Assembly (NCBI GenBank): GCA_029202845.1
Contig: CP119315.1
Span: forward strand, 2,201,001 to 2,265,000
Length of the DNA: 64,000 nucleotides
From: Candidatus Sphingomonas colombiensis
Lineage (GTDB): Bacteria > Pseudomonadota > Alphaproteobacteria > Sphingomonadales > Sphingomonadaceae
Reading direction: 5' to 3'
The translations under genes and the position numbers were made by a program. Shown in pieces: positions 8,050 through 16,564 of this stretch. The notes beneath the pieces were generated by a model. The model saw only the letters and a program-made list of their open reading frames with translations. It made no database searches and had not been told where the DNA came from. Positions within the stretch are counted from its first letter, which is position 1. The number at the start of each line of letters is the position of its first letter.

Positions 8050-9623
8050 GCGCGATCAACCAGAGCGGCTGGCGCCCCACCGCGCCGCAGCAGCAGGGCG
8101 GCGATGTCGCGCCGACCTTCACGGGCAACAAGGCGCTGATGCTTGAGGAAGCGCTGATCTTCGAGATCGGGGACAGCGACACGACCGGGGTGGAAGTCGC
8201 TGCCCCGGCCACTGCGACGAGCCGCCTCGGCGGCCTCGCGCGCAGCGCGCCGATCGGCCTGCCGGGCCTCTCCGAGCCGGAGACGGTGCGGCACTACACG
8301 CGCCTCAGCCGGCAGAATTACGCGATTGATCTCGGGCTCTTCCCGCTCGGATCGTGCACGATGAAGCACAACCCGCGCCTCAATGAGAAGATGGCGCGGC
8401 TGCCCGGTTTTGCCGACGTCCACCCGCTCCAGCCGATCGACACCGTGCAGGGCGCGCTGGAGGTGATCCAGCAACTCGCGCACTGGCTGGTGACGCTGAC
8501 GGGGATGCACTCGGTCGCGATGAGCCCCAAGGCAGGCGCGCATGGCGAGCTTTGCGGCATTCTCGCGATCAAGGCGGCGCTGGAGAAGCGCGGGCAAGGG
8601 CATCGCAAGGTGATCCTGGTTCCCGAAAGCGCGCATGGCACCAATCCCGCCACCGCCGCCTTCGCCGGTTTCACGGTGGAGGATATCCCCGCCGACGCCG
8701 ATGGCCGCGTCGATACGGCGGCATTGAAGGCGCGGCTCGGGCCGGATGTGGCGGGGGTGATGATCACCAACCCCAACACCTGCGGCCTGTTCGAGCGCGA
8801 TCTGAAGGCGATTTCCGAGGCGGTCCATGCTGCCGGTGGTTACGTCTATTGCGACGGCGCGAATTTCAACGCGATCGTCGGGCGGGTGCGTCCGGGCGAC
8901 CTTGGCGTCGATGCGATGCACATCAATCTGCACAAGACCTTCTCCACCCCGCATGGCGGTGGTGGGCCGGGTTCGGGGCCGGTGGTGTTTTCGGAGCGGC
9001 TGACCCCGTTCGCGCCGCTGCCGTTCGTCGAGAAGCAGGGCGATCACTTCGCGCTGATCGAGGAAGAGACGGCGCAGGATCATCATGCCGACAGCTTCGG
9101 CCGGATGACCGCTTTCAACGGTCAGATGGGCATGTTCACCCGCGCGCTGACCTATATCCTCAGCCACGGCGCGGATGGCCTGCGGCAGGTGGCCGAGGAT
9201 GCCGTGCTCAACGCGAACTACGTGCTGCGCAGCCTGACCGACGTGCTCGACGCGCCGTTCGCGGCGGCCGGGCCGTGCATGCATGAGGCGATCTTCTCCG
9301 ACGCGGGGTTCGCGGAAGGTTTCTCGACGATCGACGTTGCCAAGGCGCTGATCGACGAGGGGTTCCACCCGATGACGATGTATTTTCCGCTCGTCGTCCA
9401 TGGCGCGATGCTGGTCGAGCCGACCGAAACCGAGAGCAAGGCGACGCTCGATCAGTTCATCGGCGCGCTGCGCTCGGTGGCGGAGCGCGCGCGGGCCGGC
9501 GATCCGGCTCTGCGCACCGCGCCGCATTTCGCGCCGCGCAGCCGGCTCGATGAAACGCTCGCCGCGCGCAAGCCGCGGCTGGTGTGGCAGGAGCCGGAAA
9601 CGGCCGCCGTCGCGGCGGAATAG
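8046..9623 (+). CDS. gcvPB: Glycine dehydrogenase (decarboxylating) subunit 2
   Basis: This 525-residue PLP-bearing subunit of the split glycine decarboxylase is identified by MHINLHKTFSTPHGGGGPG, in which Lys297 should form the Schiff base. GLFPLGSCTMKHNPR near residue 97, SPKAGAHGEL and VPESAHGTNPA are also conserved. The C-terminus, about 40 residues rich in Ala and Arg, is less conserved. It overlaps gcvPA by four bases. A GC-rich hairpin begins 13 bases after the stop. Confidence 0.97.
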   Translation: MSAINQSGWRPTAPQQQGGDVAPTFTGNKALMLEEALIFEIGDSDTTGVEVAAPATATSRLGGLARSAPIGLPGLSEPETVRHYTRLSRQNYAIDLGLFPLGSCTMKHNPRLNEKMARLPGFADVHPLQPIDTVQGALEVIQQLAHWLVTLTGMHSVAMSPKAGAHGELCGILAIKAALEKRGQGHRKVILVPESAHGTNPATAAFAGFTVEDIPADADGRVDTAALKARLGPDVAGVMITNPNTCGLFERDLKAISEAVHAAGGYVYCDGANFNAIVGRVRPGDLGVDAMHINLHKTFSTPHGGGGPGSGPVVFSERLTPFAPLPFVEKQGDHFALIEEETAQDHHADSFGRMTAFNGQMGMFTRALTYILSHGADGLRQVAEDAVLNANYVLRSLTDVLDAPFAAAGPCMHEAIFSDAGFAEGFSTIDVAKALIDEGFHPMTMYFPLVVHGAMLVEPTETESKATLDQFIGALRSVAERARAGDPALRTAPHFAPRSRLDETLAARKPRLVWQEPETAAVAAE

Positions 9624-9635
9624 CATACCCGTGTT

Positions 9636-9666
9636 TCGGCGCCGGCCCGTTCAGGGCTGGCGCCGA
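9636..9666 (+). terminator. GC-rich stem-loop after the gcv operon
   Basis: A 13-bp stem (9636-9648 with 9654-9666, one G-U pair) with the five-base loop GTTCA lies between gcvPB and the next gene. No U-run follows, so it may act as an mRNA 3' stabiliser or attenuator rather than a classic Rho-independent terminator. Confidence 0.5.
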
Positions 9667-9711
9667 GCCACGCTTCATGCCAACCCGTTCTTCTAAAAAC
9701 AGGAGAGGGCA

Positions 9712-10647
9712 ATGGCGGTGAAGACGCGCGTCACGGAGATGCTGGGGATCGAAAAGCCGATCGTCCAGGCGGCGATGGGCTGGATCGCCCGCGCGCAGCT
9801 CGCCTCCGCCGTTTCCAATGCCGGTGGCATGGGGATCATCGAAACTTCGTCGGGCCAGCTGGACGCGGTGCGCGACGAGATCGTCAAGATGCGCGCGCTG
9901 ACCGACAAGCCGTTCGGCGTGAACGTCGCGCAGGCCTTCGTCCGCGATCCCGATATCGTGCGCTTCGTGATCGATCAGGGCGTGAAATTCGTCACCACCT
10001 CCGCCGGCGATCCGATGAAATATACCGCGATGCTTAAAGACGCGGGGCTGACGGTGTTTCACGTCGTCCCCAATCTTGCTGGTGCGCGTCGCGCGGTCGA
10101 AGCCGGGGTCGATGGCTTGATCGTCGAGGGCGGCGAGGGCGGCGGGTTCAAGAACCCGAAGGACGTGTCGACCATGGTGCTGGTGCCGCAGGTGGTGGAG
10201 GCGGTCGACGTGCCCGTGATCGCCGCCGGAGGGATCATCGACGGCAAATCGATGGCCGCCGCCTTCGCGCTGGGCGCGGAGGGCGTGCTGATGGGCACGC
10301 GCATCCTCTCCTCCGCCGAAAGCCCGGTGCATGACAATTGGAAACAGGCGATCATCAACGCCGACGCGACCGACACCGTGTTCCTCAACCGCAAGGGGCC
10401 GGGGCCGGCGCTCAGGGCGCTCCGCACCGATCGCACCACGCGGATCGCGGCGGAGGGATCGCCCAATATCTTCGGTGAGTTCGCCGACACGCGCCGCGTT
10501 TATTTCGAGGGCGATCTGGAGGCCGGCGTCGCGCTGACCGGGCAGGTCGCGGGGCGCATCCATGAGGTGAAGCCGGTCGCGCAGATTCTCGATGAGACGA
10601 TGCGCGATTACGCCGCGACCGTATCGCGCATGGCGGGGGGCTTGTGA
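9712..10647 (+). CDS. NAD(P)H-dependent flavin oxidoreductase / nitronate monooxygenase
   Basis: This 311-residue FMN-binding TIM barrel belongs to the 2-nitropropane dioxygenase/NMO family (PF03060). Visible features are IVQAAMGWIA at the N-terminus, the VSNAGGMGIIETSS loop, PFGVNVAQ, the phosphate-binding IVEGGEGGGF near residue 139, VIAAGGIIDG near 166 and LGAEGVLMGTR. Family members oxidise nitronates such as propionate 3-nitronate, or act as FMN-dependent enoyl reductases. A GGAGAG ribosome-binding site precedes the ATG. Its stop overlaps the enoyl-CoA hydratase start (TGATG), so the two form an operon and may act on the same acyl substrate. Confidence 0.88.
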   Translation: MAVKTRVTEMLGIEKPIVQAAMGWIARAQLASAVSNAGGMGIIETSSGQLDAVRDEIVKMRALTDKPFGVNVAQAFVRDPDIVRFVIDQGVKFVTTSAGDPMKYTAMLKDAGLTVFHVVPNLAGARRAVEAGVDGLIVEGGEGGGFKNPKDVSTMVLVPQVVEAVDVPVIAAGGIIDGKSMAAAFALGAEGVLMGTRILSSAESPVHDNWKQAIINADATDTVFLNRKGPGPALRALRTDRTTRIAAEGSPNIFGEFADTRRVYFEGDLEAGVALTGQVAGRIHEVKPVAQILDETMRDYAATVSRMAGGL

Positions 10648-11435
10648 TGATCGATGTTCGTTATGACGTGGCCGACGGCGTGGCGACGATCACGCTCGAT
10701 CGGCCGGAGCGGATGAACACCATCTCCGGCCCGATGCTCGATCAGCTTACGGCGCTGCTGGTGCGTGCCAATGCCGATGCAGAGGCGCGCGTGGTGGTGC
10801 TGACGGGCACCGGCCGCGCGTTCTGCGCCGGGCTTGATCTCAACGCCGCGACGAGCGGGGAGGGGATCGGATCGTCCTCCGCCACGTTCGGCGCGACGAT
10901 CGATCTGCGCAACACGCCGCCCACCGTGCTGTTCGCGATGGACAAGCCGGTGATCTGCGCGCTCAACGGATCGGCGGCCGGCTATGGCATGGATCTCGCA
11001 CTCGGCTGCGATATCCGCGTGATGGCCGATGATGCGAAGCTCGCGCCGGCCTTCGTCAAGCGCGGGGTGTTGCCCGAATCGGGCGGCACCTGGTTCCTGC
11101 CGCGCATGCTGGGCTGGGCGAAGGCGGCGGAGATTGTCTTCACCGGGCGCACATTAAGCGCGGCGGAGTGTCTCGCGGAGGGGCTGGTCAACCGCGTCGT
11201 CCCGGTGGGCGAGGTGGCCGAAGTCGCCCGCGCGCTGGCGCTGGAGATTGCCGCCAATGCGCCGCTCGCGGTGCAGGCCGCGAAACGCATGATGCGCATG
11301 GGGCTGGACGAGCCGTTCGATACGCACGTCCAGCACGTTTACCTGCAATTGCTCCCGCTGTTCCGCTCGGAGGATTTCCGTGAGGGCATGGCCTCGTTCC
11401 TCGAAAAGCGCGCGCCGACGTTCAAGGGGCGATAG
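10647..11435 (+). CDS. Enoyl-CoA hydratase/isomerase family protein
   Basis: This 262-residue crotonase-fold protein carries GTGRAFCAGLDLN (about residues 52-64, the first oxyanion-hole strand), ALNGSAAGYGMDLALGCD (about 108-125, the second) and VKRGVLPESGGTWFLPR, where the Glu is at the position of a catalytic glutamate. The start may be the GTG at 10644, but the ATG at 10647 sits in a TGATG overlap with the upstream oxidoreductase and is preferred. It hydrates or isomerises 2-enoyl-CoA thioesters; the acyl specificity cannot be read from sequence. The TAG stop forms the left end of the palindromic element that follows. Confidence 0.9.
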   Translation: MIDVRYDVADGVATITLDRPERMNTISGPMLDQLTALLVRANADAEARVVVLTGTGRAFCAGLDLNAATSGEGIGSSSATFGATIDLRNTPPTVLFAMDKPVICALNGSAAGYGMDLALGCDIRVMADDAKLAPAFVKRGVLPESGGTWFLPRMLGWAKAAEIVFTGRTLSAAECLAEGLVNRVVPVGEVAEVARALALEIAANAPLAVQAAKRMMRMGLDEPFDTHVQHVYLQLLPLFRSEDFREGMASFLEKRAPTFKGR

Positions 11436-11537
11436 AGCGATTTCAAGGCGGCCGGTAACACGTGCCGGCTCTGAAATCGCGGCCAGCAGAGGAAGTTTGA
11501 ACGACGATCCGACGCGGGCGGATCGACAACCGCTCTA
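11433..11537. repeat. Structured palindromic intergenic element (possible REP/MITE-like repeat)
   Basis: About 105 bases between two convergent genes form nested inverted repeats. The outer arms are TAGAGCG (11433-11439) and CGCTCTA (11531-11537). Inside are GCGATTTCA (11437-11445) with TGAAATCGC (11472-11480), which encloses GCCGG (11451-11455) with CCGGC (11465-11469), and a second hairpin of CGATCCG (11505-11511) with CGGATCG (11519-11525). The outer arm and first hairpin share GCG, so alternative folds exist. No second copy is present in this window. It could serve as a bidirectional terminator, or be one copy of a dispersed palindromic repeat. Confidence 0.6.
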
Positions 11538-11548
11538 GCGCCCGGCGC

Positions 11549-13591
11549 TCAATCCCAGCGCGCCAGCTCCGCCAGCCATGCGGTCGCGGTGCCGTCGCTC
11601 GGCGCGCGCCAGTCGCCGCGCGGCGAGAGCGCCCCGCCGGGCGAAATCTTGGGGCCGTTCGGGATGGCGCTGCGCTTGAACTGGCTGGTGGCGAAGAAGC
11701 GCGTGATGAAGGCCTCGAGCCACCGGACGATCGTCGGCAGGTCATAGGCCCGCCGCTCCTCTTCCGGAAACCCCGCCGGCCACGCGCCCGCCTCGGGCTC
11801 GGCCCAGGCGCGCCAGGCGAGGAACGCGACCTTCGACGGCGGCAGCCCGTAGCGCAGGATGTGGAACAGGAAGAAGTCGTGCAGCTCGTAGGGGCCGATC
11901 TTGGACTGGGTGCTCTGGATGGCGCCCGAGGCGTCCGCCGGCACCAGTTCCGGCGAAATCTCCGTGCCGAGGATCGCCTCGAGCACCTCGGCCGCAGCGC
12001 CGCGGAACTCGCCGGTCCGCACCGTCCAGCGGATGAGGTGCTGGATCAGCGTCTTCGGCAGCCCGGCGTTGACGGCGTAATGGCTCATGTGATCGCCGAC
12101 GCCGTAGGTGCACCACCCCAAAGCGAGCTCCGAGAGGTCGCCCGTGCCAACCACGAAGCCGCCGCGCTGGTTCGCGAGCCGGAACAGGTAATCGGTGCGG
12201 AGGCCGGCCTGCACGTTCTCGAACGCGATGTCGTAGACCGCTTCGCCGCGGGCGAAGGGATGGTCCATGTCAGCCAGCATCTGCTTCGCGGCCGGGCGGA
12301 TGTCGATCTCCTCCGCGGTCACGCCGAGAGCGCGCATCAGGCTCCAGGCGTTGGCGCGGGTGTCCTCGCCGGTGGCGAATCCCGGCATGGTGAAGCCGAG
12401 GATCGCGGTCCGCGGCAGGCCCATCAGGTCGCAGGCCTTGGCCGCCACGATCAGCGCCTGCGTGGAATCGAGCCCGCCGGAGACGCCGACCACCATGGTC
12501 CGGGCCTGCGTCGCCTCGAACCGGCGGACGAGGCCGTGGACCTGGATGTTGAAGGCCTCGTAGCAGTCCTGGTCGAGCCGGGCGGGGACGTCCGGCACAT
12601 AAGGGAACCGCCGCAGCGGACGCTTCAATCCGAGGTCGGCGAAGCTCGGCTGGTGGCGAAATCCCACGGCGCGGAACCGCGTCTCGGGATGGCCCGCGAG
12701 CGCGGCGGCGTCGTTGAAGGTGCCGAACCGCGCGCGCTCCAGCCGCAGCCGCTGCACGTCCACGTCGGCCACGATCAACTGCGGCTCGCGCGCGAAGCGC
12801 TCGGACTGGGCGAGAAGCTCGCCGAGCTCGTGGATCGAGCCCTGACCGTCCCAGGCGAGGTCGGTCGTGCTCTCCCCGGCTCCCGCCGCCGAATAGGCGT
12901 AGGCCGCCACGCAGCGCATGGATTGCGAAGCGGACAGCAGCGAGCGGTCCTCGGCCTTGCCGATCACGATGTTGGAGGCCGAGAGGTTGCACAGGATCAG
13001 CGCCCCGGCGAGCGCGCCTTGGGTCGACGGCGGCGTCGGCGCCCAGTAGTCCTCGCAGATCTCGACGTGGAACGTGAAGTCGGCCAGGTCTTCCGCGGCG
13101 AAGATCAGGTCCGCCCCGAACGGCGCAGTCTGCCCGGCGACGTCGATTGCAAGCCCGGCGAGCCCCGCGCCTGAGGCGAACCATCGTTTTTCGTAATACT
13201 CGCGGTAGTTCGGCAGGAAGGTCTTCGGAACGACGCCGAGGATCTCGCCGCGGGCGAGCGCAACGGCGCAGTTGTAGACGCGCCCGTTGCGCCGGATCGG
13301 CGCGCCGACCACCAGCACTGGGCGCAGATCGCGGGTCGCTTCGGCCACTCGCGCCAGCGCGGCGAGCGTCGCCTCCTGCTGCGCGGTTTGCAGGTGAAGA
13401 TCGTCGATCGCGTAAGAGGTGAGGCTAAGCTCCGGAAACACCACCAGATCGACCGCCGCGTCATGCGCGTCGCGGGCCAGCGCGATCGCGGCCTGCGCAT
13501 TGGCGGTTGCATCGCCGACGGAGGCGCGCGGCGTGGCGGCGGCGACGCGCAGCAGGCGATGCGCGTGGATTGAACGGAACGCTGGCTTCAT
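11549..13591 (-). CDS. nadE: NAD+ synthase, glutamine-hydrolysing
   Basis: This 680-residue two-domain enzyme makes NAD+ from deamido-NAD+ with glutamine as ammonia donor. The N-terminal nitrilase-like glutaminase shows the triad Glu54 (FPELSLTSY), Lys123 (VVPKTFLPNY) and Cys179 (VEICEDYW). The C-terminal synthetase has the PP-loop SGGLDST at 371-377 and GTGDLSELALGWCTYG downstream. The length fits the long glutamine-dependent class. Codon use differs from the neighbours: by hand count about 9 TAC to 4 TAT for Tyr, whereas the adjacent kinase gene shows about 3 to 15. The gene lies beside the palindromic element, so acquisition from another lineage is possible. Confidence 0.95.
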   Translation of the reverse strand: MKPAFRSIHAHRLLRVAAATPRASVGDATANAQAAIALARDAHDAAVDLVVFPELSLTSYAIDDLHLQTAQQEATLAALARVAEATRDLRPVLVVGAPIRRNGRVYNCAVALARGEILGVVPKTFLPNYREYYEKRWFASGAGLAGLAIDVAGQTAPFGADLIFAAEDLADFTFHVEICEDYWAPTPPSTQGALAGALILCNLSASNIVIGKAEDRSLLSASQSMRCVAAYAYSAAGAGESTTDLAWDGQGSIHELGELLAQSERFAREPQLIVADVDVQRLRLERARFGTFNDAAALAGHPETRFRAVGFRHQPSFADLGLKRPLRRFPYVPDVPARLDQDCYEAFNIQVHGLVRRFEATQARTMVVGVSGGLDSTQALIVAAKACDLMGLPRTAILGFTMPGFATGEDTRANAWSLMRALGVTAEEIDIRPAAKQMLADMDHPFARGEAVYDIAFENVQAGLRTDYLFRLANQRGGFVVGTGDLSELALGWCTYGVGDHMSHYAVNAGLPKTLIQHLIRWTVRTGEFRGAAAEVLEAILGTEISPELVPADASGAIQSTQSKIGPYELHDFFLFHILRYGLPPSKVAFLAWRAWAEPEAGAWPAGFPEEERRAYDLPTIVRWLEAFITRFFATSQFKRSAIPNGPKISPGGALSPRGDWRAPSDGTATAWLAELARWD

Positions 13592-13663
13592 CGCACAGGG
13601 GATTAGCTCGCTTTGCGCGGCTGCGCCATCGTTCGCGCTTTGCGCGGCGGAAAGGAAGATATA

Positions 13664-16552
13664 GTGTCGTCGGCGATGGGCGGCTCGACCGTAGATCTAC
13701 GTGGCGTTGCGCGGCAATTCGCCGGCGGCGGCGCGTTGGGCGCGATGATGCTGGCGAAGGATTGGTCCAGTTCGCCGCTCGGCCCGATCGAGCATTGGCC
13801 GCAATCGTTGCTAAGCGCGGTCAGCCTGATGCTTCCCGCCAGCGCGGAGATCGTGCTGTTCTGGGGCGAGGACTATGCCGCGCTCTACAACGATGCCTAT
13901 GCGCCTACGATCGGGGACAAGCATCCCGCGGCGCTCGGCCGCCCCGCGCGCGAGGCGTGGCGCGAGTTGTGGAGCGATCTGGAGCCGCTGCTCGCGCACG
14001 TCCGTAGCACCGGCGAAACCTTCGCGGCGAAGGATCGCCCCTTCTACATCGAGCGCGCCGGTTTCGGGGAAGAAGTGTTCTTCGACGTGTCCTATTCGCC
14101 GGTGCGGATCGAGGACGGGTCGGTCGGCGGCGTGTTGTGCATCGTTTCCGAGACGACCGAGCGCGTGCGCGCGGCGCGCGCGGTGGCCGAGGACAGGGCG
14201 CGGCTGGCGCAGATGTTCGAGGAGGCGCCGGGCTTCGCCGCGGTGCTGCGCGGCCCGGATCACAGGTTCGAGCTGGTCAACCGCGCCTATCGCGAACTGG
14301 TCGGGGATCGCGACGGGGAGGTGATCGGCCGCTCCGCGCGCGACGTGCTGCCCGAGATCGAGAGCCAGGGTTATATCGCGCTGCTCGATGCGGTGCGGGC
14401 GAGCGGTCAGCCCTATCGCGACAATGGCGCGCGTGTCACCTTGTGGCGGCAGGCGGAGAGCGAGCCCGAAGTTCGCCACATCGATTTCGTGTTCCAGCCG
14501 ATCACCGATACGACCGGGGCAGTCACCAGCATCTTCGTTCAGGGCACCGACGTCACCGATCGTTATCGCGCGGAGCGGGCGCTCGCGCTGAGCCGGGAGT
14601 CGCTCGAACTCGCGGCCGAGGCTGCGGAGATCGGGGCGTGGGATGTGCACCTGCCGGCGCAAATCGGCACATGGTCCGATCGGGCCAAGGCGATGTATGG
14701 TTTCTCGCCCGACTGGCCGATGACGCTGGATGATTGCTACGGCCGCGTCGATCCCGAGGATCTGCCGCTGGTGCGGCAAAGCCTGGAGGCGGCGGTCGAT
14801 CCGGCGCGGCGTGAACCGTTCGATCTCGAATTCCGGGTGAGGCGAGCGAATGACGGCGAGCTGCGCTGGCTCGCGGCCAAGGGGCGCGGCATTTTCGAAG
14901 GGGATAGCTGCGTCCGCGCCGCCGGCACCGTGATCGATATCACCGAACGGAGGCAGGAGCGCGAGGCGCTCAGTGAGAGCGAGGAAAGGTTCCGCAACCT
15001 CGCGGATTCGCTCCCCGCGCTGATCTGGCAGACCGATGAAGCCGGCGAAATCGTGTTCGCCAACCAGTTCTTCGAAACCCTTCTCGGCGTGCCGCCGGCG
15101 GAGATCATCCGCGATGGCTGGACGCGGCTTTATCTGCCGGAGGATCGCCCGGCGCTCGCCGTGATCCGCGCTCAGGCCAATGCCACCCGCAAGCCGATGG
15201 GCGGCGATCTGCGGCTGATGACCTCGACCGGCGATGCCCGCTGGGTGCATACCGAGGCGCGGCCGCGCATTATCGATGGGGTGTATCGCGGTTTCATCTG
15301 CTGCGCGGTGGATGTCAGCGAGGCGCACCTCGCGGGTGAAGCGTCGGAACGTCGCGTCGCGGAGCGCACTCGCGAACTGATCGGGGAAATCGCCGAACGT
15401 CAGCGGGTGGAGGCCCGGCTGCACCAGATGCAGCGGCTGGAGGCGGTGGGGCAGCTCACCTCCGGCGTGGCGCATGATTTCAACAATCTGCTGACGGTCG
15501 TGCTCGGCAATGTCGGCATCCTCGAGCGGACGCTGAGCGATGCGGCGGACGGGCGGACGAAGCTGCGGCTGGAGCATGTGCGCATGGCGGCGGAGCGCGG
15601 GGCCGCGCTGACCGCGCAATTGCTCGCCTTCTCGCGCAGCCAGCGGCTCGAGGCCAAGGTGGTGGAGCTGAACCGGACGATCGACGGGATGCGCGAGCTG
15701 ATGGAAAGCACGCTCGGCCGTGCGATCACCATCGACACGCGGCTCGCGCCCGCCTTGTGGCACGCGCTGGTCGATCCCACGCAGTTCGAGCTGGTGGTGC
15801 TCAATCTCGCGATCAACGCGCGCGATGCGATGGGCACGGCGGGGGGCACGCTGACCGTCGCCACCGCCAATATCACGCTGGCCGAACCGTCCTCGCTCGA
15901 TGAGCCGCCGGCCGGGGAATATGTGATGGTATCGGTTTCCGACACCGGGGAAGGAATGAGCGAGGCGATCCGCGCGCGCGTGTTCGAGCCATTCTTCACC
16001 ACGAAGGAGGTCGGCAAGGGATCGGGGCTGGGGCTGGCGCAGGTCTATGGCTTCGTGAAGCAATCCGGCGGCGGCGTGCGGATCGATACCGCGCCGGGCA
16101 AGGGCACCACGGTGAGCATCTATCTGCCGCGCGCCGCCGGCGAATTTCAGTCGAGCGCGGCGGAACCGGCAATGGCGGAAAATGGCTCGGTCGCCGGACG
16201 GATCGTGCTCGTGCTCGATGATGACGAGCATGTGCGCGCGGTAACGGCGCAGGAATTGCGCGATGCCGGCGCGACGGTGATCGAGGCGGCCGACGGCGCG
16301 CGCGCATTGAGCGTGATCGAACAGGACACCGCGATCGACGCGGCGGTGGTCGATTTCGCGATGCCGGGGATGAACGGCGTGGAATTCGTCGCGCAGGCCC
16401 GCGGGCTGCGGCCGGGGCTGCCGGTGCTGTTCGTCACCGGCTATGCCGATATTCGCGCGCTCCCGCATGTCGGCGACGATGCGGTGATCCAGAAACCTTA
16501 TCCAGCCGGCGCGGTATCGCGCCGGCTGGGGGAGATGCTGGTCGCGGGCTAG
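13664..16552 (+). CDS. Multi-PAS hybrid sensor histidine kinase with C-terminal receiver
   Basis: This 962-residue protein has no membrane segment and is probably cytoplasmic. The order is about four PAS-type sensor modules (roughly 40-170, 180-300, 310-430, 440-560), a HisKA domain with the phospho-accepting His604 (SGVAHDFNNLL), a HATPase domain (NLAINARDAM, SDTGEGM, FEPFFTTKEVGKGSGLGL) and a receiver (VLDDDEH, phospho-acceptor Asp897 in VVDFAMPGMNG, final Lys in VIQKPYP). The GTG at 13664 is chosen because AGGAAG lies five bases upstream; an ATG at 13676 is the alternative. No partner response regulator or phosphotransferase is adjacent, so it is an orphan and the signal is unknown. Confidence 0.88.
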   Translation: MSSAMGGSTVDLRGVARQFAGGGALGAMMLAKDWSSSPLGPIEHWPQSLLSAVSLMLPASAEIVLFWGEDYAALYNDAYAPTIGDKHPAALGRPAREAWRELWSDLEPLLAHVRSTGETFAAKDRPFYIERAGFGEEVFFDVSYSPVRIEDGSVGGVLCIVSETTERVRAARAVAEDRARLAQMFEEAPGFAAVLRGPDHRFELVNRAYRELVGDRDGEVIGRSARDVLPEIESQGYIALLDAVRASGQPYRDNGARVTLWRQAESEPEVRHIDFVFQPITDTTGAVTSIFVQGTDVTDRYRAERALALSRESLELAAEAAEIGAWDVHLPAQIGTWSDRAKAMYGFSPDWPMTLDDCYGRVDPEDLPLVRQSLEAAVDPARREPFDLEFRVRRANDGELRWLAAKGRGIFEGDSCVRAAGTVIDITERRQEREALSESEERFRNLADSLPALIWQTDEAGEIVFANQFFETLLGVPPAEIIRDGWTRLYLPEDRPALAVIRAQANATRKPMGGDLRLMTSTGDARWVHTEARPRIIDGVYRGFICCAVDVSEAHLAGEASERRVAERTRELIGEIAERQRVEARLHQMQRLEAVGQLTSGVAHDFNNLLTVVLGNVGILERTLSDAADGRTKLRLEHVRMAAERGAALTAQLLAFSRSQRLEAKVVELNRTIDGMRELMESTLGRAITIDTRLAPALWHALVDPTQFELVVLNLAINARDAMGTAGGTLTVATANITLAEPSSLDEPPAGEYVMVSVSDTGEGMSEAIRARVFEPFFTTKEVGKGSGLGLAQVYGFVKQSGGGVRIDTAPGKGTTVSIYLPRAAGEFQSSAAEPAMAENGSVAGRIVLVLDDDEHVRAVTAQELRDAGATVIEAADGARALSVIEQDTAIDAAVVDFAMPGMNGVEFVAQARGLRPGLPVLFVTGYADIRALPHVGDDAVIQKPYPAGAVSRRLGEMLVAG

Positions 16553-16564
16553 AACCGATCGCCG

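Noticed and set aside
13811..16468. Antisense open frame of 885 codons opposite the sensor kinase
   Set aside because: It is His/Arg-rich with no family features, while the plus strand encodes a complete kinase.
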